From Theodoxus fluviatilis (Eukaryota > Mollusca > Gastropoda > Cycloneritida > Neritidae): a stretch of DNA of 64,000 bases. Below, one piece after another: positions 31,102 to 42,300 of the stretch. The position numbers and the translations under genes are program-made. Location: assembly GCA_034096865.1 (NCBI GenBank), contig JAWQFJ010017476.1:141001-205000 (forward strand), written 5' to 3'. Numbering within the stretch: the stretch's first letter is position 1; every line of letters begins with the position of its first letter. The notes under the pieces were generated by a model. That model was not told where the DNA came from and did no database searches. It saw only the letters and a list, made by a program, of their open reading frames with translations.

Positions 31102-31233
31102 CTTCCACCCAGTCCCAAATGCTCGAATTGGTTTGAATGTCACAGTAGGGATCAGAGAGCAGACCAAAAAACTGCTCAAGTCGTCCATGTTTTATTTGCA
31201 ATGATGGCAGTGGAGACGGGATAAACTGGAATT
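31102..31233 (-). CDS. Orphan candidate internal exon
   Basis: On the minus strand an acceptor (TTGACCTCAG) and a donor (GTATAC) bracket 132 nt, open in phase 2: FQFIPSPLPSLQIKHGRLEQ, then FFGLLSDPYCDIQTNSSIWD and WVE. Composition is protein-like, with aromatic and acidic residues and no repeats. No partner exon was found, and it lies 3.1 kb downstream of the DNMBP-family stop codon, so it would belong to a separate gene or be a pseudogene fragment. Function unknown. The open frame also continues to a stop near 31052. Confidence 0.25.
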
Positions 31234-32133
31234 CTGAGGTCAATTCGTGAAACAAAAGACACAGTCAAGTCAGAGTTTTGCCAACTGACATCTTTTTTCA
31301 ATGCATCTCCAAGTTACCCTGAATTTTTCAATTAAATAGTGAGGAGAACAAACATAGAATTGTGGCAAAATGTTTTTCAAATACAGCTACTCAGCTTTCA
31401 TTATGCATCCATTGCTGCATTTTTTGCATCATTTCAAGCTGAAAACATGAGCACAGCAAAACAGTTTTGAGTTTTGGTAAGGGTGAAATCCATTCTGCCA
31501 CAGCAAGTCATTATGTTGATAGTATGGAAATGACTTCAGAAGATGAACACGTGAAAGATGTATAACTAATAATTCAAGAGTGATGACAGAGTACTTGATA
31601 TTCTACTGAGCAAACTAAAAGTCTACAAGCTAATACTGCACAGGTTAATTTGAATGTAGAGAAGAAAAACAATCTATTCAGCAAGGTTAAAATAGAACAA
31701 TTTGCACACATAATTTCATTCCTGTTTGTCAGATTCTGCGCACCAGTGAAAAAAAGAAGAATAATTCACTGATAGCACTATATTGCACAAATGGGTAACA
31801 TCCTTTGCTGAGTAGTCGTCACCAACCAGTTCCCATTATGCCCTCGGTGAGAGAACGGACACACAGTCTTTGTTGGAAGTCAAGGCGGCTCCCCTCGAGA
31901 ACAGAGACAGTCCACTGAAGGGTGGAGGGACTGCACTATCTAAGGCACAGGCTATTTGCCTATAAGGTTACCTCACACAGGTAGATCTCAAATTCATCAA
32001 CACTGGAACTAGACATGACTTGCTTTCAACACATCAGCAGTGGAGGGATGGCAATCAAAGATAACTTGTCCATATCATGTGTCTCTCCTTGTTCTACTTT
32101 TTTTTAGGCGTCATTAACAGGCATGAACTTTTT

Positions 32134-32169
<36 letters not shown>

Positions 32170-33342
32170 AGTGGACATTTTAGGATCTTGCAACAACAAG
32201 AGTAGTTTTGGCATCTCAGTTAAAGTTCTTTGTTACATGAAGTTTCCTTCTGTACAATAAACTTTTACACATCAATCTGGTCTCTCCATGCATTCAGTAG
32301 CTTAAGAATATTGGACGATGCACACTATTAACACAGGCAGAGTGCGTTTGAGAGAGACAGGTTGCAGAAGAAGAATAGTACATGAAGAAGAAGAATGAAA
32401 TGTACATAGCATCATTTGAACAAAAACTACTATAAAAACAACAACACACACACACACATGCCTGGAAAAGGTGCACTGATCACAAACGGCATCCAACACA
32501 GCAATTCATGGCATATTATGTAGTCATATGTGGCCTCAGATGTTCTCTACTGATAATTGTTTTGGTACTGTACTCTTCACAACTGGCTTCATCCAACTAG
32601 ATCCTTCATGAATGATCGTCAGTTCTCTTCATCATCATTGTTACTCCACTGGTATGCGTAATCACTGGCAAGTCATCCCACCCCTAAAACCACCGTAGGC
32701 TCTGGAAGAGTAGAATACCAATAAGTCCAGTAAGACTGAAGGAAGAAGTGTCATTACACAAAACAATTTCCACACGAAGCTGGATAGAAAACTATCAACA
32801 TGTTACCTGGAGGTGTATAAGATGCAGATTCATTCTCTCTCTCTCTCTGAAATACTATTGACAAAGGTTGCTGTGTCAATAAATCAGTACCCTGGTCATG
32901 ATGAGAGCAGGGTCCTAATTTCGTTTCCTTGAATTGTCCACTGTGGCATGACAAGACCATGACGTCATCACTACAAGTGAGACCACTGATTCCTGTGACA
33001 AGCTCACCAGTCTTCCCTACACCATACAGCATAAGGGAGAGTGAGAACAAGGTCTTTGGACATGAGTTAAAGTGTTTCTGACCACCTCATCTTCCTGGCC
33101 AATCAGTAATAAGCTTCCTCTAGTAAAACAGCTGGATTTGACTGGCCCTATAACTTGTATTTCAAAGACATTCCAGCATTGTTCTTTTCCAGCATGAGAT
33201 CGTCTAAATTTGCTCATGTTGATATTGCGTACAAGGTGTTTATGTTCTTGTAGTAGCTATTAGTGCACACTACTACAGAAATAATAAGTGAGTTGGGTAC
33301 TCCAAGCATCATTCAGTCATTTCATAAAGAGACAAAATATCT
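31234..33342. other. Intergenic; (CTTT)n microsatellite only
   Basis: A (CTTT)n run at about 32132-32169. Two overlapping minus-strand open frames at 32754-33217 look mildly protein-like but are in different frames with no convincing splice solution. Confidence 0.4.
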
Positions 33343-33618
33343 TCTGTCTCTCTCTCTCTGTGCCTCTCTGTCTGTGTCTCTCCCTCTCTCTGCCTGTATC
33401 TGTCTCTCTCTCTCTCTCTGGGTCTCTCTCTCTGGGTCTCTCTCTGTGTCTCTCCCTCTCTCTGCCTGTATCTGTCTCTCTCTCTCTGTCTCTCTCTCTC
33501 TCTCTGTATATCTCTCTGTCTCTGTATCTCTCTCTCTCTGTGTCTCTCTCTCTGTATCTGTCTCTCTGTATCTGTCTCTCTGTATCTGTCTCTGTGTGTC
33601 TGTCTCTGTGCCTCTCTG

Positions 33619-33673
<55 letters not shown>

Positions 33674-33820
33674 GTCTCACTGTCTGTCTCTGTCTCACTG
33701 TCTGTTTCTCTGTCTCACTCTCTCTGTCTTTCTCTGTCTGTCCGTCTGTCCGTCTCTGTCTGTCTGTCTGTCTCTCTCTCTGTGTCTGTCTGTCTCTCTC
33801 TCTCTGTCCATCTGTCTCTA

Positions 33821-33851
<31 letters not shown>

Positions 33852-33882
33852 GTCTGTCTCTCTCTCTCTGTCTCTGTCTGTT

Positions 33883-33957
<75 letters not shown>
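33343..33957. repeat. 615-bp compound CT/CTGT microsatellite
   Basis: Alternating TCTC, TCTG and (TCTG)n blocks, ending in an uninterrupted (TC)n of about 70 bp. It lies 380 bp downstream of the DNMBP-family stop and may be in the 3' UTR, where the transcript would be GA/GACA-rich. All open frames through it are low-complexity artefacts. Confidence 0.95.
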
Positions 33958-33961
<4 letters not shown>

Positions 33962-34339
33962 TGGATACCACTGCTTCACCCCCAACTCCCTGCCCACACA
34001 GACCATGAAGCCCAGTGCCTCCACACAATCACAGAATGTTTCCTCACCACGGCAGGCCACTTTACTTATGGGTAGGCCTCCTCCCTTCAACACAGCTCCA
34101 GGATTCACAGATTCCATGGACTTGAGCGGCCTAACATCAGCACATCACAGTGTGGGTCTCTTTCCTGGGAGTTCATCACAGTGTAGTAATCTCCATTCAG
34201 AATCCTCTAACCAAACCGGGAACACACTTGGAAGTTACAACAGCTACAACTACACTTTGCAAACTTGCACAGCACATCCGAAGCCGCAGCACAGAATTCT
34301 GTTCTCCCTTCTCTCCCTGCAGTCCATCAGCACTCTTGA

Positions 34340-34519
34340 TCAGGGCAGCTCCTGGAGGTAGTTGGCAGGTGCATAGCCATGCACCCCTTCGATTGTCACT
34401 TCCCACCATTCCTTGTTGCCTTCCCTGTCTTGCTTCGCCAGCACCAGCACTGTCTGTCCCTCTGTCAGACTCATCTCGTTTTCTGTCCGTGACTGGAAGT
34501 CATATAAGGCCTGGTAGTA
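34340..34519 (-). CDS. DNMBP: DNMBP-family exon 14: C-terminal SH3 domain
   Basis: Acceptor TTTCAG next to 34519; stop TGA at 34340-34342. The 59 residues are one complete SH3: the ALYDF start (YYQALYDFQSRTENEMSL), the acidic RT loop, WW (NKEWWEV) and the PANYLQEL end with conserved Pro and Tyr for ligand binding. In the family this last SH3 binds proline-rich actin regulators such as N-WASP. The protein ends three residues after the domain. No poly(A) signal could be assigned before the CT array at 33957. Confidence 0.9.
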   Translation of the reverse strand, partial: YYQALYDFQSRTENEMSLTEGQTVLVLAKQDREGNKEWWEVTIEGVHGYAPANYLQELP

Positions 34520-37500
34520 CTGAAACACAGAGCACAATGAATGAATGAATAAATGAATGAATGGTTTTAGAACCTATCACCCTTAGAAGGCTCGGTACGA
34601 CCACTGACTGCAAAATCACCAGAGCTGATTAGAGTAGAGCGAGCCAAGTTTCAGTGTCCTAAGTTATTCATCTTTTATGAATTTCCTTGGAAGGCTTGGC
34701 GGGTCTATGTTAACCCTCAAACCACACGGGACCACAGAGCAGGGGACACAAGCTAACAATAAAGAAAAATGGTGCTATTCAGCTCCCTACAAATGAAACT
34801 GCAAATTTTATCAACCAAAGATGGGATGAATGTCTTAAAAAACAGAGTGACTTTCTTCTGCTGAGTGAAAGGTTCAACACAGCCGTCTTAATATATCATC
34901 AGAATGCTGTTACAGTTATTTACATCACTAATACTACAACTATTTCACCAATGAACAAGAGATTCAGCACACCACAAGAACTCATCAGTAATCAAACAAA
35001 AAGATTCACCACTGTAGAACAACAATCCCTTTTGAACATAAGGTCTTTCTAAGATTCAATCATGAAAGTTATAGAATGATAGTGATGAGAAAACAGACAA
35101 CAGATGCACTATGTTAACAGACCTGCCAACCCACCACCCTGCCAAAGAGTAGCATCCAGAGCTTTTTGGAGTAGCATTTAAGAAATAGGCGTAGCACACA
35201 CGCACAAGAAGGAAAATGGCAATGTTTGCGCAGGCGCGAAGCGCTGAACCGCCGGCGTGAAGCGGGGGGGGGGGGGGGGGGGCTGTCAAGACGCTGAGCG
35301 CTGACCCGTCGGCGTGAAGCGGGGGGGGGGGGGGGGGGGGGGCTGTCAAGACTCTGAGCGCTGAACCGCCGGCGTGAAGCAGGGGGGGGGGGGGGGGTGT
35401 TCTACGTGACGGTCAAAAGTTCAGTGGCCCCGCGTGATCTGCTGCACTGATGGGTACATTGTGTTCCACAAGGAACGATGTGAACAAACATTCTGCTAAA
35501 ATGACTGATTGATCGTCCTCTGCTGCAGTCGCTGGCTTGAAATACGCAGTAAGCGGTTTGCTCGGCTTTTCCGCGGCTTTCTTCTTGTGTGTCGCAGTAC
35601 GCACATGTTTCTCGATGTCAAACCGCCCCCCCGTGAGCAATCGAAAAATCGGTCTGACAGTACGTGCATCTTGCGGCTGAGGAGCTATTTGCAGATCTGA
35701 CCATACATGGATACTTCTTGGTGTAGTCTGCTTTAAAGTGCTGACAACTGGGTCGAGATTTTTGTGCCTTCCTTGGGGGAGTAGCAGCGAGATCGACAGC
35801 GGGCGTCTTTCGCTTCGATGCCATTTTTGCGGTCAAACAACTGCGCTTCGGGTGTTTAAAACGCAACGCCATTGGTAGGTTACAGTACACAATTCTATGT
35901 GAAGGTCAAAAGTTAAGTTCGAGGCTGGCACGCGGGTCGCTCGCTTTTTCATGAATGGATTTTTTTTTTAGGTCCCAAAAAAAAATTCACGTCATTTTTT
36001 TTAAAAAGCGTAGTTTTTCGGACGAGCATAGCAGAGTAGCAAGCATGTCAAAATCGTAGCATGCTACGCCTAAATCGTAGCACTTGGCAGGTCTGCATGT
36101 ACTGTAGCTACATCCCATCACCCCTGACTGGGTTGTTGAGGCACTGCCAATCATCTTCTGACAAGTTCTTCCCAACTTCATCGGACTTCTGCCACCCTCT
36201 GGAAGCCGCCAAGGGACAATCCCATCCACTTTATGAATGTTATCTTTCCATTTTTATTGATGTCTGCCTGCCCTTCTTTCTTGCAAGATGGTCTTAGAGA
36301 GGTCGTTTGATTGGGCGACACAACCATGCCACTTCAACTTGCACTTCATGACTGTTGTCAGGACTACATTCATCGTGACCATACACACTAAATGATACAC
36401 ATCTTGATCAAGAACTCAATCAGAAAAAGCAAGGACACCCAAATCAGCCCAGCACAACTTACTTGTGGAAACTCCGAGTCCTCTAGCACTTCTGCGGGGG
36501 CATCCAGATTGGGATCGGCAGCAATCTCATTCAGCTCTGCCTCCACGTAGTCCATGGGGTCTGCCGGTTGGGGGGTGAGAGGGGTGTGCATGCCCCCCAG
36601 TGCTGAGGGGGCTGCACCGAGGTTGGGGCTGCTTCTCTGATCTGACCCATGGGGGGGTGCCAAGCCCGACGTGGGGCTGGAGCCTGCGCAGACCACAAAG
36701 GTGGAATCTGGGACCAGAATTCGCCTTGGAATGAAGCCCTTGTCACCTGTGGGGAACGCAGGATGCAGAAGTGTGATGAATAAGAAGAGAAAGATCAATA
36801 GAATTTAAATATTAATCTACTTTATTCAATAAAAAGGGCAATGTATTTGGTGCACACACACACACACACACATATGAGTGAGTCTCTAAACGTCAAATGG
36901 CCAACTGGTACATTTTTAAAATGGTATTTACACCAATAACTAATTAACCTACATGCTTCTTTTGCAGGTGTGTAAAGTCACAAATGGTCAAATAGATAGT
37001 TTTTATGCAGTTTCCATTTTTACTGTTTGTGCGAGAGTGAATAAATAGATTGAAAGGTAAAATTTCCAGGAAAACAGAGACTTCAAAACGTTACACGACA
37101 GACAGTGCCTCACATTACCTAAAATAACAGGAACAGAATCGCTCTTAAATTGAAACCCAATTGTTGTTTCAGGAAATAAAGTGTTGTCTTCAATAATTTG
37201 CCAGATATCAGGATTTCCATTTTTATATTTTTTGACTTTGAACGCCAGAAACTTCGTGAATACAAGCGTTACAGATATTGTCATCAGCAGAGTCTGCAAA
37301 CCGAAAATTGCTACCGGCAAACCACAGAATTATTTTCACTGAAAATTTTCCATCGGTTGGGTATTGCAACAAAGAGTTAGTGTGTGAAATATAACAAGTT
37401 AGAATGCTTTTATTCACAACTGCCACCGACTTTTGTTTTTGGCAAAAATCTATGGTCATTTCGATCGTTTGGCTTTTTTTCAAATTTATTTTAAAAAAAG

Positions 37501-39268
37501 TGTGATTTCGACTTTTCTTCGATCCGCAATTTATAACTGCAACAAACCGGTTTTGACCAGATTTTGTGCCACCATTGTTGACTTTCAACATGCAGACTCC
37601 AACGCGTGGTAAGTGTTTGTATGTCTCTCCTTTGGTTTTCTTTTTGGTAACGCTCGTGGCATCCGCTCTCAGCCAATCACGAGCCTTGAAAATAGACGCC
37701 GCCACGTGACCCAGATTTTGCCTCCAGCTCGCACTCAGCTGCGCAAATTCTGTGTTCCGCGTGATTCGGGTGTAATACTGCCAATAAACGTCGTTTAGCT
37801 TAAGATTACACCCGAATCACGCGCACCGTTAAGGTGCATGGAGTACAGTACCGCCGAGCAAGACGTTTGTCACAAATCGCAGATACATTGTCACGCTCGC
37901 TGAAACGAAGTCAACCTATTGGATGTAACTCAGGATACACAATCATCACAAAATTCTCCAGTGTGTTTTTGTGATGATCCCTTTCATGATGATTATAATA
38001 GTAGTGATTTTCCTCTCGCTAATGATGAGGTATCAGAGAGCGAGAATCGATAGCGAAGCTGTCATGCTGGCTGAAACGAAGTCAACCTCGCCATCATCGG
38101 TACTTCATTGTAGGCTCATATTGATTGTAACTCAGGACTAATAATCCCAATCATCACAAAATTGGAGGATGCATGGAAAGGATCTCTCACACCAGGTGGA
38201 ACATTCAGAGCATGATGCTGGGGATTAGAGACGTGGAGGACCAGACAACCCTGCCAGTAGCCAGACGAGGACAGACTTACCTATTTTCAGCAGCTGCATG
38301 ACAGCCTGACTGCATGTGCATAATTTGAAGATGTTGCTGCGTTGTCATCTCAAGTGGACATTTACATCAATAGCAGGTAATGCATAACTATTTTTTGGTA
38401 CAATTTTATCCACCAGGAATTTATGGCTTAAAAGACAATGTTCCTAAAACATCGTTATAAATCTTAGTGTGTGTTTTCCTGGGTGCCTTATCAGAGGAAT
38501 CAGTTTTCAATTAAATCAGATTCCTGCCTTATCAGAGGAATCAGTTTTCAATTAAATCAGATTCATCTTTACTTTATTGCGTCTTATGACTGTTTGCATG
38601 TGTGTGTGTGTGCAGATTTCCCCTCAGTGCGCAGCAAGTAATCTTGTGCTTGTTTGTTTGACTTCAGAATTCAAATTCCTCATCAAAAGCTTGTTGGAGG
38701 TACGGGCGTAACAAATGACACAGGATTTTAAAAATAGCTCTAAAATCAAAGTTCTTTTGCCAATGAGGTTGATATTTGCCACATTAACATTAAAGACATT
38801 TCTTTTCAAGTTGTACGTGTTATTTTGCCTGTATAAAAGTTTTACATACAAAGAGAGAAAAAAACACATTGCAGCTGTACGAGTGTAACGGATGACAAAG
38901 TAATATTTAACCTTTTACCCTTTTTATTTTATTTTTCTTAAAATTTTCTTTCTCTTTATGTTAACCCATTCTGTTAATGTGTGTTTGAAACACAAATCAT
39001 CTCATTTGTTGTTTTTTATTGCAAGAAAAGTGATCATTTACTTTGTCAACCGTTACACGTTTACCACACCAACTTTTGAACTTTACACAGCTCCTAAGCA
39101 CACATTTCTCAATAAACTATCTTTTTGAGTTAGGTTCACACAGTTAAAGTGTCAGTCTTTATAATAATACCAAAATAGTGACAATTCAAGCACTTTTTTG
39201 AAACTGGGTTTGTGTAACGTTTTTGCCACGACATTTAGAGACTTACTCATATACATACATACATACAT

Positions 39269-39352
<84 letters not shown>

Positions 39353-42300
39353 TAGATGGGCAAAAGCCAAATGAGTAACCCTTTTGAATTAAGGTTATCA
39401 AAAGAAATATTTATATTCATATTCTGCTTTGAGGAGTCTTTGTAACTCCTGCATTTCACTACCTAATGAGATGAGGCTTTCTATGCCATCTCAGATTTAC
39501 AGTATGGTGGGCACCCATAATTACTAAAGATAGGAAGCATTGCATTTCAGATAACTGACATCACACTGGCTGACTAAAACAAAAATGTGAACATAACAGA
39601 ACTTCAACAAAGACTAAGTATATGTTGTTGTCATGAGAAAACTCAAATGCAACTTTAAGCAATGGTGAAAGCAATCTAATGAACATTTTCAAGTCTTCAG
39701 GTGCAATTGATGCTAGATTATGACCCTCCAATATGAAGGTTTGAAAACATATCACAGGTTAATTTATGGCTCTTTGAAACATCTTCATTTCATGCTGATC
39801 TTTGTTACAGAGGATACATGTTTTTCATTCTGCCACCATAAAAGTGGAGGCGGGGTGGAAGAGGAAAGGAGATGCAATGAAAATTACCCACTAGAAAGAA
39901 TCTCCACTAGTAATACTGACCTCCAATGTCCACAAACCACCTCTCCTTGTTGCCCATGGGATCTTGCTCCTTCAGCACAGCTACAAGCTGTCCCATAGCC
40001 ACCGACAAGTCCATATTTTCTGCAGCAACGTGGTTCTCCTTTACTCGGTACAGCTTGCCTTGGTACCTCTGGCGCAGGTAAGCCTGTTGCCCCTCATTCT
40101 GCTCAGTCTACAACAGGTATGAAAGGGGAACCCTTGAGCACACAGTGCAAAAAAAGGATGTAACACTTTGTGACCATGACAAGGATCCAGCCACACACAC
40201 AAAAGGGAGGGGAGGGGAGGGGGGTGGGGGTGAAGGGTGGGGAGAAAGCTGTCCACCTGTAGATCTGACAGAGCAGCTTCTTTGTGGCACGTAACACTGA
40301 TATGAAGTTCAACTGTCTGTAGCCAATGTTGCATGCAGAGTTGCCCCAAGCCAGGGAATAATATGCTAATTGTTCATGGTGCTGATGTTAATGATGCATG
40401 AATGAAATGAGCATGGCTGATGAATCTCATCCATGGACATGAGTGAAACAAGCCTCAAAGCCAAAGCCTTGAAAAGCCATGCAGAACGCCATGTTGTGTG
40501 AGCAAAGTTTTCATCATATTGTGTGCATGTGTCCATGCAGTGTGATCCAAGTGTGTATTGGAGTGATGGACCCCTATCCCCTTTCCAAAGCAACTGAGGT
40601 CCATGTGTGTGAATGTAAATGAACCTTTCTGTCCATTGAAGTAACAGGTTTTTTGCTCCTAGAAAAATAGCACAAGAGAAAATTCAATCAACTCAAAACT
40701 GCAGAAAAGCATGGTTTGGTAACTTACTTTCAAAAATTTGATTTATACTCTATCTTGTTCAGAACAATTTAAAGATGAAAAAGCAACAATGAAGCAGAAA
40801 GAGAAAGAGTATAAGCCACTGAACAATTTAATGAGAAATGGCATGACTGTTTTGAAGCAAATGAATGATAAACTTAAGATCAATTTAAGAAAAGTGGATG
40901 GGCAAACTATAGACCAATACAAAATGAGCACAAAGTAAGTGCAAACACATTAACCCACGCAAGTAATTGGTTTACACAGTCTACAGCACAAACAGGCACA
41001 CACTACATGCTGTGTGTGCTACACTAGGCACTACCAAAATATCAACCCTAAAATTGAAAACTGGATGCACTTTATCAATGGAGTCTAAATGTGCAAAGAA
41101 CATCATTAACCCCCTATCAAATGTTAGCATGCAAATAGCAAGAGAGCAACCGTGCATTGCAAAACAAAGCAAAAAACATCTCCAAAATTAAAGAAAAAAC
41201 GGGAGGTGAAGGTGTGTTAGGTGATGAAAAAAAAAAAATATATGATGGTTTTCCCATTCACAGACTGAACAGATCATGAACTACAGTATGCTAAGACTGC
41301 GCAACTGGCCACTATAGTCTCATTCAGAAGGAGGAACTGTCCTGTGCTATAGGATGTTGATTAAAGCCACCATGGCTTGACTTCTCAACAATGCCACAAG
41401 GCAAGGCCAGAAGCTGCATGTGGTGGGAAAACAGTTCAACAACAACAGTGGGCATGCAATAACAGTGTGACCCGACCCTGGGTTGAACCTCAAAATGTTT
41501 ATGAGATTCGTACCTGTCAGGTCAATGGAGAACCAAACCCATGGGTATTAGTCATAGAGGAACACTTTTCAATGACAGTCAATGCAAAAGTAACCACCAC
41601 TGTACCTCTTCTGGCACCTTGGAGGAGCTCTTGGAAAAGCCACCTGGCCACAATCCTTTAAAAGACAATCGCCTTTTGACTGAACTCTTGCCAGCAAGCT
41701 TTGGCTTCTGGTCCCGGAGACTCTGAGATCGTTTGGCTTTGGCCCCATTTCCTGCTTCTTTAGCTGGACTTTGTTCCTGGTCTGACTTGGTATCATCCTT
41801 TACATTCTCTTCATCAATGGTTGCATAGATATTCTCACCTGGCGGGGCACCCGCCCAGGTGGAACTTCCACTTGCAGCAGACTTTTCTGCCCCTACCTGT
41901 TTCTTTTGCGACTTCTGTTTTGGGGCTGCAGGTTCATAAGGGACAGTGTCATACAAGGGTTCTGGCTTCTTTGATCCACCTGCCACTGGGGGAGGTGGGG
42001 CCGGTCTTTTGGGGCTGAGCCGAGGAACCAGGTATCCATCATTCCAGTCTGCCACAGTTGTGGAAGTCTGGTTGTGAGAGGTTTCATTTTGAGGTGCTGG
42101 TCCAAGATTTCCTGAGTTAGCAGACATGCTACTGGAGTGGTAGGGTGAATCTGTTGTTCCCATTGTAGGTGATGGGGAGCTTTTCTGAAGAGTGTCTGAC
42201 TGTTCGGTTGTCCCAGCCATGCAATGTTGTGTGGATGCTTCAGTTACCTTGGCTTGATTGTCTTCATTGGCTTTCTTTGTCTGGGGTGGTGGTGGTGGTG

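Larger units (their letters stand above)
35118..36095. mobile_element. hAT-like nonautonomous transposon with transposase zinc-finger remnant
   Basis: The left end CAGACCTGCCAA (35118-35129) and right end TTGGCAGGTCTG (36084-36095) form a perfect 12-bp inverted repeat. Just inside each end are GTAGCAT/CGTAGCAC-type repeats. CAG...CTG ends suit the hAT superfamily. An 8-bp target duplication is not clear (TATGTTAA versus CATGTACT). Inside is a broken transposase N-terminus on the minus strand and a G-tract tandem repeat. Confidence 0.65.
34520..36462 (-). other. DNMBP-family last intron
   Basis: It contains the hAT-like element 35118-36095 and a LINE relic directly beside it. The rest (34520-35117) has an AATG simple repeat near 34535 and no other feature. 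Confidence 0.6.
36747..39920 (-). other. DNMBP-family intron with hairpin repeat and short duplications
   Basis: It contains the hairpin repeat (37671-37889), a (CA)n run near 36856, a diverged duplication around 37893-38165 (both halves carry GCTGAAACGAAGTCAACCT and AATCATCACAAAATT), a 42-bp perfect tandem duplication near 38490-38570 (AGAGGAATCAGTTTTCAATT) and a GA array. A fragment at 38165-38275 could encode a weak reverse-transcriptase-like peptide; not called. Confidence 0.55.

Noticed and set aside
32754..33217. Two overlapping minus-strand open frames, mildly protein-like
   Set aside because: They are in different frames with a stop between and no usable donor/acceptor pair; too little evidence for a gene.
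33263..34361. Very long Ser/Leu-Cys and Arg-Glu open frames on both strands
   Set aside because: They run through a CT/CTGT microsatellite; stop-free only because of its base composition.
38165..38275. Short stretch translating to ERISHTRWNIQSMMLGIRD, possibly reverse-transcriptase-derived
   Set aside because: Too short and too poor a match to call as a LINE.
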